From Symbiodinium natans (Eukaryota > Sar > Dinophyceae > Suessiales > Symbiodiniaceae), in contig CAJNDS010002205.1 of assembly GCA_905221605.1 (NCBI GenBank), positions 62,001 through 126,000 on the forward strand: a DNA stretch of 64,000 nt, given 5' to 3'. Positions 46,700 to 59,500 of the stretch are shown here, piece after piece. The notes under the pieces were generated by a model. It was given only the letters and a program-made list of their open reading frames with translations, did not search any database and had not been told where the DNA came from. The translations under genes were made by a program, and so were the position numbers. Numbering within the stretch: position 1 is the stretch's first letter; the number at the start of each line of letters is the position of its first letter.

Positions 46700-46825
46700 G
46701 CCCCAAAGAGCCCTATCCGACACCAGCTTGGGGAGGCGGTGGTGGTGGAGCCCGTAGCCCTGCCACAATTCGGTCCCGGCCGGGGCCTGAAAAGAAGGTG
46801 TAGGAAAAGGGCAGGAGGTTTAGGG
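46700..46825 (+). other. RCC1-like exon fragment 5
   Basis: Reads PIRHQLGEAVVVEPVALPQF then GPGRGLKRRCRK and runs into a TTTAGGG array. QLG....EPVALPQ resembles the RCC1 blade middle. Weak on its own. Confidence 0.3.
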
Positions 46826-47195
46826 TTCGGGGTTTGGGTTTAGGGATTAGGGTTTCGGGTTTAGGGTTTAGGGTTTAGGGTTTAGGGCTAGTTCAAGGGT
46901 CCGTGGTTTTCGGCTTAGGGTTTAGGGTTTAGGGTGTTGAGGGGTTGCAAGTTTGGGGGTCTGGCTTCGTGTGCAGGGTTAAGTGACCGGAGCAGAAACC
47001 CAAAAATCTAAACCGAAACCCGAAACCTAGACCCCAAATCTTTCTCACTCAGTAACACCTATATAGATCTCAAACCACGCACCCTCAACCCCAAACCCCT
47101 GGACCCTAAACCCTGGACCCTAAACCCTAAACCCAGGACTCCAAACCCTGGACCCTAAACCCTAAACCCTGGAACCCTGGACCCTAAACCCTACA

Positions 47196-47485
47196 TGTGA
47201 ATGATCCCCGAACCACAGCACATTTTGGGAACCCCTTTGTGTCGGCTCCGCCGCACATCGGGGAAACCACCTTAGAACGCCGTGGCCTGTTCACCATGTT
47301 GGCTCAAGTAATCCCTAGAGTGTAGGTCACTCATAGGTTGGAAGTAAGCGCAATAGCGTAACTGGAAACCGCCCGGGTGCACGAGACGGAGACTGAAGGC
47401 GAACATCAGTGCAGAAAACAAGTGCGAGACCATTTGGCTGGTGAGGAGCCAAAGCGTAGTGCAAGCAACTACCCGACCTCACGCA
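47196..47485 (+). repeat. Putative 5' LTR of giant copia copy 2
   Basis: 290 bases, TGTGAATG...CTCACGCA, lacking the 7-base GGCTCAA duplication of copy 1. The end is inferred from CA plus the adjacent primer-binding site. Confidence 0.65.
47280..47308 (+). promoter_or_regulatory. Spliced-leader-like sequence in the LTR
   Basis: Same CCGTGGCC + 8 bases + ATGTTGGCTCAAG as in copy 1, here followed directly by TAATCCC without the extra GGCTCAA. The undoubled form may be ancestral. Confidence 0.5.
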
Positions 47486-47505
47486 GGTTATCAGCCGTAT
47501 AGCGG
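47486..47505 (+). promoter_or_regulatory. Putative primer-binding site
   Basis: GGTTATCAGCCGTATAGCGG, identical to copy 1 and directly adjacent to the inferred LTR end. Confidence 0.5.
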
Positions 47506-47537
47506 TTGCGACTTGCGACTACTGTACGGGCTGAGCT

Positions 47538-50500
47538 ATGGCACTGCCAACCTCGTCGTCGAGTGCCGACACAACCATGACCTTCGGTGATGGTGATGCT
47601 ATTGCTGCACCTGCATTGGGCGAAAGCACAGGCTGCGCCGACACAGATGCGGTTACATCATCAGATGATGCCGTTGAGCTGGTCGCGGTTGCGAAGGCAC
47701 CCGCACGAACCAGAAGTGGTTTGAGCGTACTGCGTGAAGATGGAAACTCGAAGATGAGTCAAGTTTCACGCCTCAGATCCACTTCCAGACAATCATCGGA
47801 ACGAACATCAAAGAGATCCAACACTCCAAGTACTCCACGACGAAGAAGAGGCACTTCTCCACGAATCTCTCCACGATCCTCGCCGGACGCCGGACGACCG
47901 GAAACGTCACCGCGAAGAGGGTACGGTGGCCCTCTTTTGGGTACCGGCCTCCCCAGTTCGGAACCTCCGGCTGGCGGTAGGAGCGGGCTTGATTCGGGTC
48001 CCCCGGTTGAGTCTGCTAACCCTCTAGCGGAACGAATCCGGGAAGAAGGCGAAAGGCGGGAAATGGGAGAGGTCATTGCCATGTTGCGACTGAAGATCGA
48101 GGAGATGCAACAGGAAGACTATGGGGCATCACTCAGGATCGAGCAGCTAGAACGCGAACGTGATCAGAACGCGCAACTGGCTGCTCATATCCATCAACGT
48201 CACGAAGCTACACTCGCTGAACGTGAGCAAGTCGTTGGTGCCACGATCGCAACGCTGGAGCAACATGCTGCCGACAATCATCACCAAGCGACGATGACTC
48301 AGGAGCAGTTGATGCACCAGCAACGCGAGATGGCGCAGTACATGGTCAACGTGGAAGAAGCGGCCCATGGTGAAGGAAACACGATAGCTCGAGAATATCA
48401 GCGACTTACAGAGGAGCTGAACATTCGAGCACATGAAAATCTGAGAAGGCGAGCCGATCTACAACAAGCCGAAATCATTGTGGCCCAGATGGAAGATCAG
48501 CTGCGAACCTCCGAGTTTGCACGTGAAGCATCCGAGAAGCAGAAGAGCGAGATGCGAGAATATGCTCATCATGAGAGCGTGGCATTGCAGGATGAACGCG
48601 ATCAGACCAGGCTCTTGAACGTGAACATTCATGGCGTCATCGTTCAGTACCACGAAGAAGAAGAAAGAGCAGCTGCTTTGAGACAAGCTGTGCACGAAAT
48701 GGAGCAGCGATTGGAAGGCCAACATGCTTCGTTGCCTAGCATCCATGAGGAGCTGCAAAGGGTACGAGCGGAATGCCAATCTCATGAGGACGTCAATCGA
48801 CGACTGACATCGGAATTGGATGCTGCGAGACAGGTTCAAACGTACAACCGACCTACGTCAGCCGGAACGTCTGAGTGGGATAATGTTTCTTCAGTGCCTA
48901 GGGTAGGTGTGCATAATTCGCGTCCACAAAGCGTTCAATCCCGTTCAGGAATAACCCAAGCTTACAGCAGTCCGGAAGAAGTTGATCGTGATGTGCCAAT
49001 GTCATCTACGACGGAATCGAGGTTCAAGACATGGGTCCAGAACACCATTCCTGGGGTGGGTTCGGCTTCGCCGGCTCATTCCCAGGGTGGAGATGCCTCA
49101 AAGGAGGGTTCGGGTCCCCCGGCTCTTCCCACGAGGCCATCGTTGTTCGGAGGACCACCTATTCCAGTGGCAGAAAGCCGACCGACTTCTACAAGGACAT
49201 CGTTATTTGGTGGACCTCCCGTTCTCGTTCCAGAAGTACCATCAGTTCCCAACCTGGTTCCGGGAAGGATGTTCACGACAGGTTTGCTGGACTTGCCTCC
49301 TGGCTTGGCTACCAGACCACACACCTCACAGTTACTTGCTGATCCACCTACGGCGTCCACGTCCTACCAGTGTGTGCGGCAACCATCGCGTTCGCGGCAT
49401 ACGGGCGAGGTCACGCCTGGAATGGCTTCAGAAATTCCTCCGAATGCTCCCAATCATCCTCAAGATCCTCGCGCAAACGCTTCGACAACTGTTCAGCAAG
49501 AAGCTTTACGAAGGCAAATGGATGATCTTCGGGAAGAAATGAGCAGAATGAGAGACACCGAAGCTCGTCTTCGTCGTGAACGAGATCAATGGCGTACAAT
49601 TGCTGAAGAACAGGAGCAAGAGAATGAGGGTGAAGAGGGAGAGAACGAGGAGGAAGGCGAACCAGAAGAGGACGGAGACAAAACAGACCCCGGATCCTGG
49701 AAGCCAATCAAGAAAGGAGGTGGAGGAGGTGATGGTGGTGGCAATCCAGACTCTTCTCCCCACGGTGGTGGTGGAGGAGGTGGCGGTGGATCTGGACCCG
49801 AAGATGGACTTGATTACACCGAAGGGCCAAAGATATCCCGAAGAGAAGCCGACAAGATCAACATTCCTGCGTTTCCCAAGGTCACTCACTTGGACGCTTG
49901 GCAGGCAGCAGTCACCACAAACGTCCTGGCCGCGTGTGCGGATACCAATCAAAGCGACTGGATCAAATGGCTGCAAGAGTCTTTCAAGCCGATGCCGGAT
50001 GTTGAAGGGCTCAATGACTCGGGACATGTCAAGTTCAGAAGCATCGACGTGAAGCTGGCAAGTGCGATGACTCTCATGTTACGGAATGCTGGAGATCAAG
50101 CAGCCGATCTGTTCTTGGAAGTGAACCTCAAATCAAACGCGTACATTCGCGGGAACGAGTACAAGGTTCTGAAGGGACGACAGATCATTGCTATGATGAT
50201 GGAAAGCTTCCGCACACGGGATCGCCTTGACATGGTTTACACGATCGATTACCTGACCAAACTGCAGTATCCTGGGGACAACAAGATTGCCGCATTCAAA
50301 GCAACGTGGCTAGAGATCATCTCTCGGATTCGACCTGAAGATGTACCTTCCACGAATGCCCTCCGCGACATCTTGTACCAGAAGATATCAGGATCCTCCG
50401 AGATGAACATGGAGCTCAAGCTTTACTATGACATCAAGAGCTATGACGATCCAGAGAGATCACATGATATGCTGCTGAGGATCATGGACCGGGCAGTGCA

Positions 50501-53500
50501 GAGGAGAAGAGAGAAGAAGAACCTCAACGAGACACAACATGGTCTGAACCAGATGGTTGCTGGGAAGGACCTGCTTGCTGCACCAGCTAGGACCGATCCC
50601 AAAGGGCCTCCCTCATCCGCGCCAGACAAGGACAAGAAGAAGACGAATGAGAGAGGCAAGGACAAAGAAGCTGCGGATGCTGCGCCTGTACTCCCAAAGA
50701 GTAAAGCAAAGGCACACGAAAAGGACAAGAAGAAGGGGAAAGGTAAAGGCAAAGAACGATCCCGATCTCCTTCATCATCACGATCGCTGACCGACAAGGA
50801 AAAGGCGAAGATTCGTTGCAAATTTCACTTCGGAGGAGGATGCAATGCAGGAAAGAATTGCAAATGGAGTCACAAAGATACGGACAGAGGACGACCGTCT
50901 TCACGAGATGATAAGAATCAGAGAGCGCGAAGCCCGTCATCAAAACCATCGGAACGACCTTGCTTCCAGTGGAGCAAGAACGGATCCTGCAGCCGAGAGA
51001 ATTGCCCTTTCAAGCATGACCCGGCTAAGGCAGCGCCCGCAACCGGGGAAACCGACGCGAATGCGAAGGCAAAAGCAAAGGCGAAGGCGAAGGACAAGAA
51101 GAAGAAGCCTGAACCTGCCGCACCCGCGATTGCGATTCGAGGTCTGCCTGCAGTACCTGTTCTTCGATCCCTGGGTGATGGTGACGGTGATTCTGACGAC
51201 GAGTCAATTGATGGCGACGCGGCGTCAGATTGCTCCACCGACGATGAGATCGGATCCTATCACAGAGACGTCAAGGACCTCAAGGTTTCCTTCGAACGGG
51301 GAACGAAGTTCGCGTCATCGAAGCCGAGGCGATCACACAAAGATAGAGGATTCGCCCCGCGACTTTTTACAGAAGCGAACCTGAAGCACGAGAACCACAT
51401 CTCGGAGGTCGAGTACGAGAAGCACAAAGCAAGAGCTAGGGCTCGACTGATGGAAGATATGTGTCTGGGCAAAGATGGAGGATGCATACCAGTTAGGATT
51501 CCAGGAACCGAGAAGGTGATTATGTTCAAGTTCGACAACAAGAAGGGGAAGTTTCATGAAAGAGCCTTGAGCGTTGATGAGAGTCGTAAGGAACTGATGA
51601 AGAACCCGAACATGTGTATGGTCCAACCAGAATTTATTCGCAGGAAGCTGAAATTCATCATGGACACAGGATGCGGACATGACCTTATCTCTCTAGAAAA
51701 GGTCGCCAAGCACGGCATCGACACTGCAATGGATTGCGAATCTACATCGTTCCAGACGGCGAATGGTGTCACTATGACCAACCAGACGGCGGAATTCTTG
51801 ACGAAATCCTTCAAGGAGCCCATCAAAGCACATGTATTGGAGAATACACCTTCTGTGCTGTCAGTTGGGAAGAGATGCATGCTTCACGGCTATTCCTTTG
51901 TGTGGCCCGCGGGACGTCCACCATTTATGGTGAACGATGCTGGCGAGAGGATACAATTCTTCGTGCAAGGAGACATCCCCTATGTCAGAGTGGGAAGCAA
52001 AGGAGCCAAAGCCCATGAGGAACCCGAAGCGATGGAAATGTTCCGCTTGGTGCAGAAGTACAAGGACAAGGTGGACGATGATACCGACGACGATTCGACG
52101 TATGTTGCGGTGCCAGGTCTTGACGACATCGGCGAGGAGATCCCCGACGTAGCTTCCGAAGCTGACGAAGAAGAAGACGGCGAAGTAGTCGAAGGCGATG
52201 AAGCTCGTGAAGATGAACCACAAGCCGAACTTCCAGTTGAGGCTGAGGGCGACGCGCAGGAGATCGACGTGGAAGGTGACGAATCTGGTCCAGATAGAAG
52301 GGCGAAGGTCGGCACCTTGAAGGCCGAAGCGAACACCTTGGCTCATCTTTGTACCCATCGATTCCGAAATCCCTATTGTGATGCATGCGTGAGAGCAAAG
52401 ATGAAGCATTTCAGAACCCAAAAGGGAGCATTCAAACGAGAAGTCAATGAGTGGGGTGACTTGGTGACGTTCGACTTTGTGGATATGGGAAAAGCCACGG
52501 ATAAGGGGGTGGGTCTTGACGACGAGCTCCGTGAAATCCTGGTATTCCGCGACGTGGCCACGAAGGTGGTTGCAGCATATCCCACAATCTCCAGAGAAGA
52601 AGGAGAAGTTGTACGATGTATGAAGAGATTCATGGGAAAGAAGAAAGTGAGGCTGGCATATAGTGACTGCGCAGATGAGTTCATTGCGGCGATGAACAAG
52701 CTCAAAATTCCATTGGATCACTCGTTGCCAGGACGTCCTATGAACAACTCTCTGGCGGAAAGGACCAACCAGTTCGTCATCACTGCTACGGCCACGTCGT
52801 TGCTGCATGCAGGGCTACCTGCGAACTATTGGCCCTATGCCTTGAATTGCGTCACTCACAATCTCAACGCCGAGGATGTGGATGGTGAGTCGGCGTGGCA
52901 GAGAATGTCTGGGAAAGAATTCCCGGGAAAGTTGATTCCGTTTGGAGCAAAGGTTTACTTCAAACCGACCGAGACCCGCGAACCAACATATGGTGGAAAG
53001 TTTGACCCGAAGGGAATACCCGGCATTTTCGCAGGATATGTCCTTAATGCGGGGCAAACATGGTCACGAAAGTATCGTGTGTGGGACATGAAGGAGTTCG
53101 CGAATGCCAACTTTGCGCATGATGCGAAAGTGCCTCGCAAGCTTCAAATTCCCTACATCACCGAACGGGTCATCATGCCGGATGAAATTGCCTTTCCGCT
53201 CAAGCTCGAGTACGAGAGAATGAACGGAACACTTGAAGGACTGAAAGAAGGAAAGGATCTCGGAGGAAAAGAAATCAAGGACAAGCCACCAGGAGAAGGT
53301 GACGACGACGATGATGACGACAATGGCGATGATGGTGGTGACCTACCTGATCGCCAAGAACGCGTCAAAGCCATGGAGAAGGAAATGCTCGACTATGTCA
53401 TGGAGAACGATGACATTGTGCCTGATCTTTCAGAATTTCCAGATGATCAACCCGGTGAACCTCGCGACGGACCAGCATTGGAGTCTGAAGATGCCAAAGC

Positions 53501-56500
53501 CCTCAGATTGATTGGCGACTCCATTCTCGACAGTGCAGGAAGTGTACCACAGAGCGAAGGAGTACCGGATGTTGCTTCGGATCCTCCGAGCAGCAAAAGG
53601 GAAACTAAGCGTGGTACTCCCCCCAAAACCGTTTCGGAACCTCCGGACGGCAAAGGGGAACCTGCATCGTCATCACGCGGTCCAACTGGGCGTTCCATTC
53701 CGGACATTGACGAGACCGACCCTGCATTCATCATCGCAAAGCTCAAGGAAGCTGGACTCATCGGACCGGAACCCGAGTTCTGGAAGTTCGGTACTCCCGG
53801 CGACGGTCGTGTCTACATCAATGACGACGGCGAACCTTGCAAGATCGACAAGCGGGGGGCTCCGTTCAAGATTGGGAGTGATGGTAGACGATTGCTACCC
53901 TCCACACGTCCGAAGGGCAAGTTCACTCCTGAAGAATGGCACAAGCTCGGAAGCGAAGGAAGGAAGATCGAACTTAAGAAGATAAAGAAGGTCGAAGAGA
54001 AGGAGGCCAAGAAGGCTCGCAAGAAGGAGGCCAAGGAGAAGAAGAAAGGCAAAGAGCATAAAGACGCACTCGTTGCATCGTTGGAGGCACTACTTCCCAA
54101 GGTCGTGCCTGCGGAGAAGATCGATTTGGACTTCAGGGCGGGAACGACTACTGGATGGACATGGTGCGAGGAACAGGTGACGCAGATTGCCACAGAAATG
54201 TTTCTGGACGATGTGCTGCCTGCTCTTCCAAGTGAATTGGCAGAGTTCGGATTGAGAGCTCCTCGCATGCCATGTGTGTCATCAACCAAAGAGAAACACA
54301 GAGAGAAGCTCGCATGTGCAGCGCCGTGCTTCAACGCCATGGTTACACGTCCAGTCAACCGCAAGGAGATGTACGAGAATCCCAAAGCCATGGAGGCGTT
54401 CATGAAAGAATGGAAAGGCTTGTGGGATCAGGAAGTCTTCGACTTTAGCCAAGTGCGGGAGTATGACGACGTGGTCAGAGAAGCCAAGAAGTCCAACGCG
54501 AAGGTGCACATGGCAAGAGTGCATGGTCTCATCTATGAGAAGAACTATCAACTCAAAGAAGGGGACCCTGCAAGGAAGTTCAAAGGAAGAGGTGTGCTGC
54601 TTGGAGATCAAGTCAAAGATCAGAATATGGAGGCGGCGCTGTTCCAGGACCTCGGAAACTCTCCGGCAACCTTTGATGCGTCTCGTTGGGCCGACTTCTA
54701 CGGGTGCCTACCCGGGAACGACGTTCAGATGGCGGATGCTATCCAGGCCTACATTCAGGCTAAGTTGACGGGGACTCCGTGCTGGGTTGAACTTCCAGAC
54801 GAGGCTTGGCATCCTTCGGTGAACCGGAGGAAATTTCGCAGACCAGTCTGCAGGCTCGTGAAAGCACTCTATGGGCATCCGGACGCTGGTACAATGTGGG
54901 AACAACATTGTCACACCGCAGTCCAGAAGATGGGTTTTGCACCAGTTGGTGAGGAATGGCCGTCTCTTTACTTCCATGCAGGAATGAAGCTCCTATTGGT
55001 CATCTATGTCGACGACCTGAAGCTCGCCGGTCCGGCGGAGAACCTCCCGAAGGGGTGGAACATGCTTCGCAAGGAACTTCGTCTTGAGGAGGAAACTCCG
55101 CTTGGTTTGTATTTGGGATGTCGAATCTCAAAGGGAGAGGCTAAACTTCACGACAACACCAAGGTGCGAACTGTCACTTATGACATGGAAACCTATCTCG
55201 AAATGACAGTGCAAAAGTACTGTGAAACCACGGGATTTCCTGTGGACAAATTCAAGAAGGTACCATCTCCCAGTCCAGTTGAAGAAACCAAAAATCACCC
55301 GGCTAGGGCACCGTGTCATCCAGGTGCTGCAAGCCATCGGTGTCAATGGTGTGGACATACAATGCCTGTCGATAAGGGCGGACGGCTTCTACCTCCACCA
55401 CCGGTTCCTAAGGGCCCACAGGAAACGGAACTCGATGAGGCAGACAGGGGTACTCTTGCCCCGCATGCGGCGAGCATCCTCATGAAGTTGCTCTATGCTG
55501 CAAGAATTTGCAGGTTTGATTTGCTGCGAAGCATAAACAATCTTGCGCGACGCATTACAAAGTGGTCCAAGAAAGAGGATGCGGCTCTGCATCATTTGAT
55601 GTGCTACGTCCATCAGTCCAAAGGTCATAAGATGATCGGATGGGTCGGCGATTCCATGGATGCTACTTCCATAGGGTTGTATGCGGATGCGGATTACGCT
55701 GGTTGTGGCGAGAGTTTGCGTTCTACTTCGGGGGCTCACATGCATATTCAGGGACCGCACACACGGTTCCCGTTGGCAGGTGTCAGTAAGCGACAGGGTT
55801 GCGCCAGCCACTCTACTCCCGAAGCGGAAATTGTGGCTGCGGACTATGCGATGTCGCGTATTGGCATTCCGGCCATCACATTGTGGCGTTTGATTGGGGG
55901 CAAAGATCCTAATTTCGTGTTCTACGATGACAATCAAACGATGATCGGCGTGGTCCGCACAGGCAAGAACCCGACGATGCGCCATTTGGAACGCTCACAC
56001 GGGATCTGCATTGCGTGGATGCACGAGGTGTTCCAGGAGGGGTACGTGTCTCTGGCTTACGAGGTCACCGCCAAAATGGCGGCCGATATCCATACGAAGG
56101 CCTTTAAAGACCACGTCTCCTGGGCTCACGCGTGTCAGCTAATTAACATCATGCCTCCCACGATGCTTTCGAGCGTTGAGGTCATGGACATGATGAAGGC
56201 TACACACCAACAATCGGCTGATGAGAAAGGTCATCAGCACTACTCGTTTAAGAACGAGGTTCCATGTTTTCCTTACACGCAAACACCTATCTTGCCCCAG
56301 GAGCTGTATAGGGCCGGTTTGTCCAGTAAGGAGGGTGTCCAGGAAACGGACAGTACTGATCCGATCTTGGTGGTGAAGTTCCCGCGCATGCTCCGCGGCG
56401 TCCCCAGTGCTTTGCGACCGGGGAAGTATTTGCGGTCCACGTGGATTCTGCGTGAAGGGCAATGGCATCGTATCGAGGATGAGGTCCCTATCCCGTCGGA

Positions 56501-59500
56501 ACCTCAGAAATTCGATCGGTATGTCGAGCGCGCTGTGTTTCAATATCACTTCCAACGGGGCTCGGCGGCGACGACGCGTGTGCACCGCACCGCGTCGCCT
56601 GCCGTGTCTGCGTCCTCGCTGCCCGACTGTTCGCGCTGTCGCGTTCGCGATTCGCCCGCGCTCTGTAGGCAAGTGTGCGACTTAGTGGTCCGCGCCGCCC
56701 ATGGGGGGTATGGGGGTGTTTTTCGCGCTGGGTCTGAAGGCATGGGGGGTGATATCAACGAAATTCCTGCGCTCGAATCTACCGTCGTCGCTGTTGCGCG
56801 CGCCGCAAAAGAAGCAGATTTTCCTCAATCTACATTCGTGCCCGAATTCATCGAGGTGACTCGTGCTGGGACTGGTAATCATGAAGTCGCTTTCCAAGAC
56901 AAGCACGGGAAAGAGATGTTTAAGGCACGGAGTGACTCGCTCAGCGGGGCTATAGGGTTTTCCATGACGATCAAAGCTTCGGATGTCGAAAACAGTAGCC
57001 CTCGCGTGTGGTTGCTCGTAGGTCTGGAAGAGGATAACTGGTGGCAGACGTATGCACCGCCGGACGTCAACGTCATCTGCGTGCCGGAAGCGGATGCACG
57101 CGGCGCCTACCAGTACTGCAAAGACATCATTAAATGGTCGTTCAAGGATCTTCGGAACGTTCTGTTCATAGGAGCAGGGGCGCTGAATCGAGCTTCTTGG
57201 CTTGATGTTGATCCTAGAGAACGCTTTTATGAGGACCGAGGCGTCGTAGATTACCCCTGGGGGGAGGTCATTGATTTAGTCTTTGAGGCCCGGAAGAAAG
57301 GGGCGACTACTATCGTCGAGGTTCCTGACAAGCCGAAGTTTCGAAAGTCGGCACAGTACAAAAACATAGTTGATTGCATGAAGTGGGAGAGATTCACAAT
57401 TGCTGATTGCTGCCACGGTCGGAGGATCTGCGTTCCACAGGGAAGCGGGGCCCCGAACATCGTGTATGTCAACGAAGCTACTGAGTTTCTCATTCATGGA
57501 CTCAAAGCCCCTGAAAACGTGAAGGGTGTGTGCGGCATGCAACATCATCATGCATCACGTGAAGCTGTCGAGACTCACGGGGATGGGTGTGGAAAGAGAA
57601 CCAGTAAAGTGTCACGCCTCTTGTTGAAAATGCTTTCTGAGCGGGACGCCAAGGTTGAGGACCCCAAGGCCTGCAGTTCTGTTGAGAAGTTACCGTCGGG
57701 TAAGGACAGGATGATCATTGAATTCTGTTGCTCTAAGGACAGTAGCTTGGGTAAATCCTCGAGTGCTACAAGGGGAGCTCACGTCATGCGCGTGCATGAA
57801 GCTCTCCAAGCCCAAACCAAGGCATGTGAAAGCAACATCCTCAAGGAGGCGGAACGATTCCGAAAATCCAATCCCAAATGTCCGATTCTTGTGTTTGCTT
57901 CTCTTCCGTGCACTGGGGGGTCCAATTGGATCAAGGTGAACGAAATGGGGGGTGAAACTGAAAAGGGAAAGGAACATCGGAAGAAATTTAGGGACTTACT
58001 GAAAGCTCTCAAACGCCTTTTGCGAAAGCTGGCGGTATTTTCCCCCAAAATCGCTTTTGAGTTGCCGAAAACCTGTTTGTATTGGAGTTGGCCCGAAGTT
58101 CAAGCCCTAATAAAGCAGCATTCATTGCGTGTCGCACGAATTGACGGTTGCATGATGGGTGTTGTTGACAAAGACGGCATTCCTTTACTCAAAGCATGGT
58201 GTATCGCCACGAATGTGTCAACCATGTTGAACCTCAAAGGGGTCACGTGCGATAACACACATGAACATGGCACACCAAGAGGTCAGGCGCTCAAGGAGGC
58301 AGGAAACTACACACCACACATGGCAAAGCTGTTGCACAACGCATGGCGTGATGAAGCTCGCAATATCCGCAGGGGCTCTGCTCAGAGTGTTCATGTGGCA
58401 GCTTCATGTGTACTTGTTCATGTCAGTTTGCGTTGCAGTAAAAGCCAGGTGCAACATGAGTTCCAAGGTACTTGCATAATCGTTTGTCCTACACCAGGAA
58501 TAGGGTTCGGATCCTCCGACCCTAATCCAAAGTGCAGTGAGGGGTTCGGCTCCGCCGGCTCGGATCTGCATCTGGGGAAGGGACTCGGCTCCGCCGGTCC
58601 TAGAACCAGCATGGACGGACAACAGCAGAGGCCCATTCCTCCGCATGTTCCATGGTCGCGACCTCAAGACCTCTTCTCCCTGCCGTACCAGAGATCGGGC
58701 ATCAACATCCCCGTTGGCAATGGGATGACTGCTTTGCGCACGACATGTCATGCGCTGCGATCATTGAGAGGGCAACCTCTTCCTGGACGATTGGAGCAAG
58801 GCATGGTCGCCACGAATGCGAACATTGCTGCGTGGGTGGAATTTGGAGTGCCAGCTATCCTTTTGGCGGCAGTTGCGGCACCATCCAGCCCATATGGTTT
58901 TCCTGAAGTCAGAGTTCGGGAGCTGTTTCGAGGTGTGGTGGAAAGCCTATTGCCAGCAAGGAGTGCGGAGAGCTACAAGACAGTCCTTAGCCATGTCACA
59001 ACGTTTATCAAGGTTGTCAAGACTGCGATAAGCACTGATTCGACTCGACAGGTGCTGCAGGAGCTTCTGGACCACGTCATTGAGATTGACCTCTTCAAGA
59101 ACATTGACATGTTCGTCGACGTTTTGGTTCAAGATGCTGAACAAGGGCGTTTGGATCCTCAATATCCATGTTTGACGGTGGTCACTATGGACGGATATCT
59201 TGATCCGAATGTCATTTGCAGAACAGTCGTTACCAAGAGTCCGTGGATCTATGTGACTAGGTACAACGACTGGATGCGGCTTAATTCCTACTTTCGCGAG
59301 AACCTCCCCAACCGTCGTGAAGGGCTACCATGCATGCTTCTCACCCAGGACTTCTGGGATTTGCTGGAGCTGATTTGGTCAATGGCGAAGCAAGTGGGTT
59401 ACTGTTTGAGAAGTCACAATCAGGTCGCCGAGCACACGCAGATGAATGTGTGGGATCTGATCGAGATCGTGGTCGATCCCCCGGAGAACGTGTCCGCGGC

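Larger units (their letters stand above)
46026..47195. repeat. Interstitial telomere-like mosaic, right block
   Basis: CCCTAAA arrays at 46213-46320, 46474-46520 and 47100-47195 (with CCCTGGA variants) and TTTAGGG at 46824-46940. Giant copia copy 2 begins at the end of the last CCCTAAA stretch. Confidence 0.95.
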
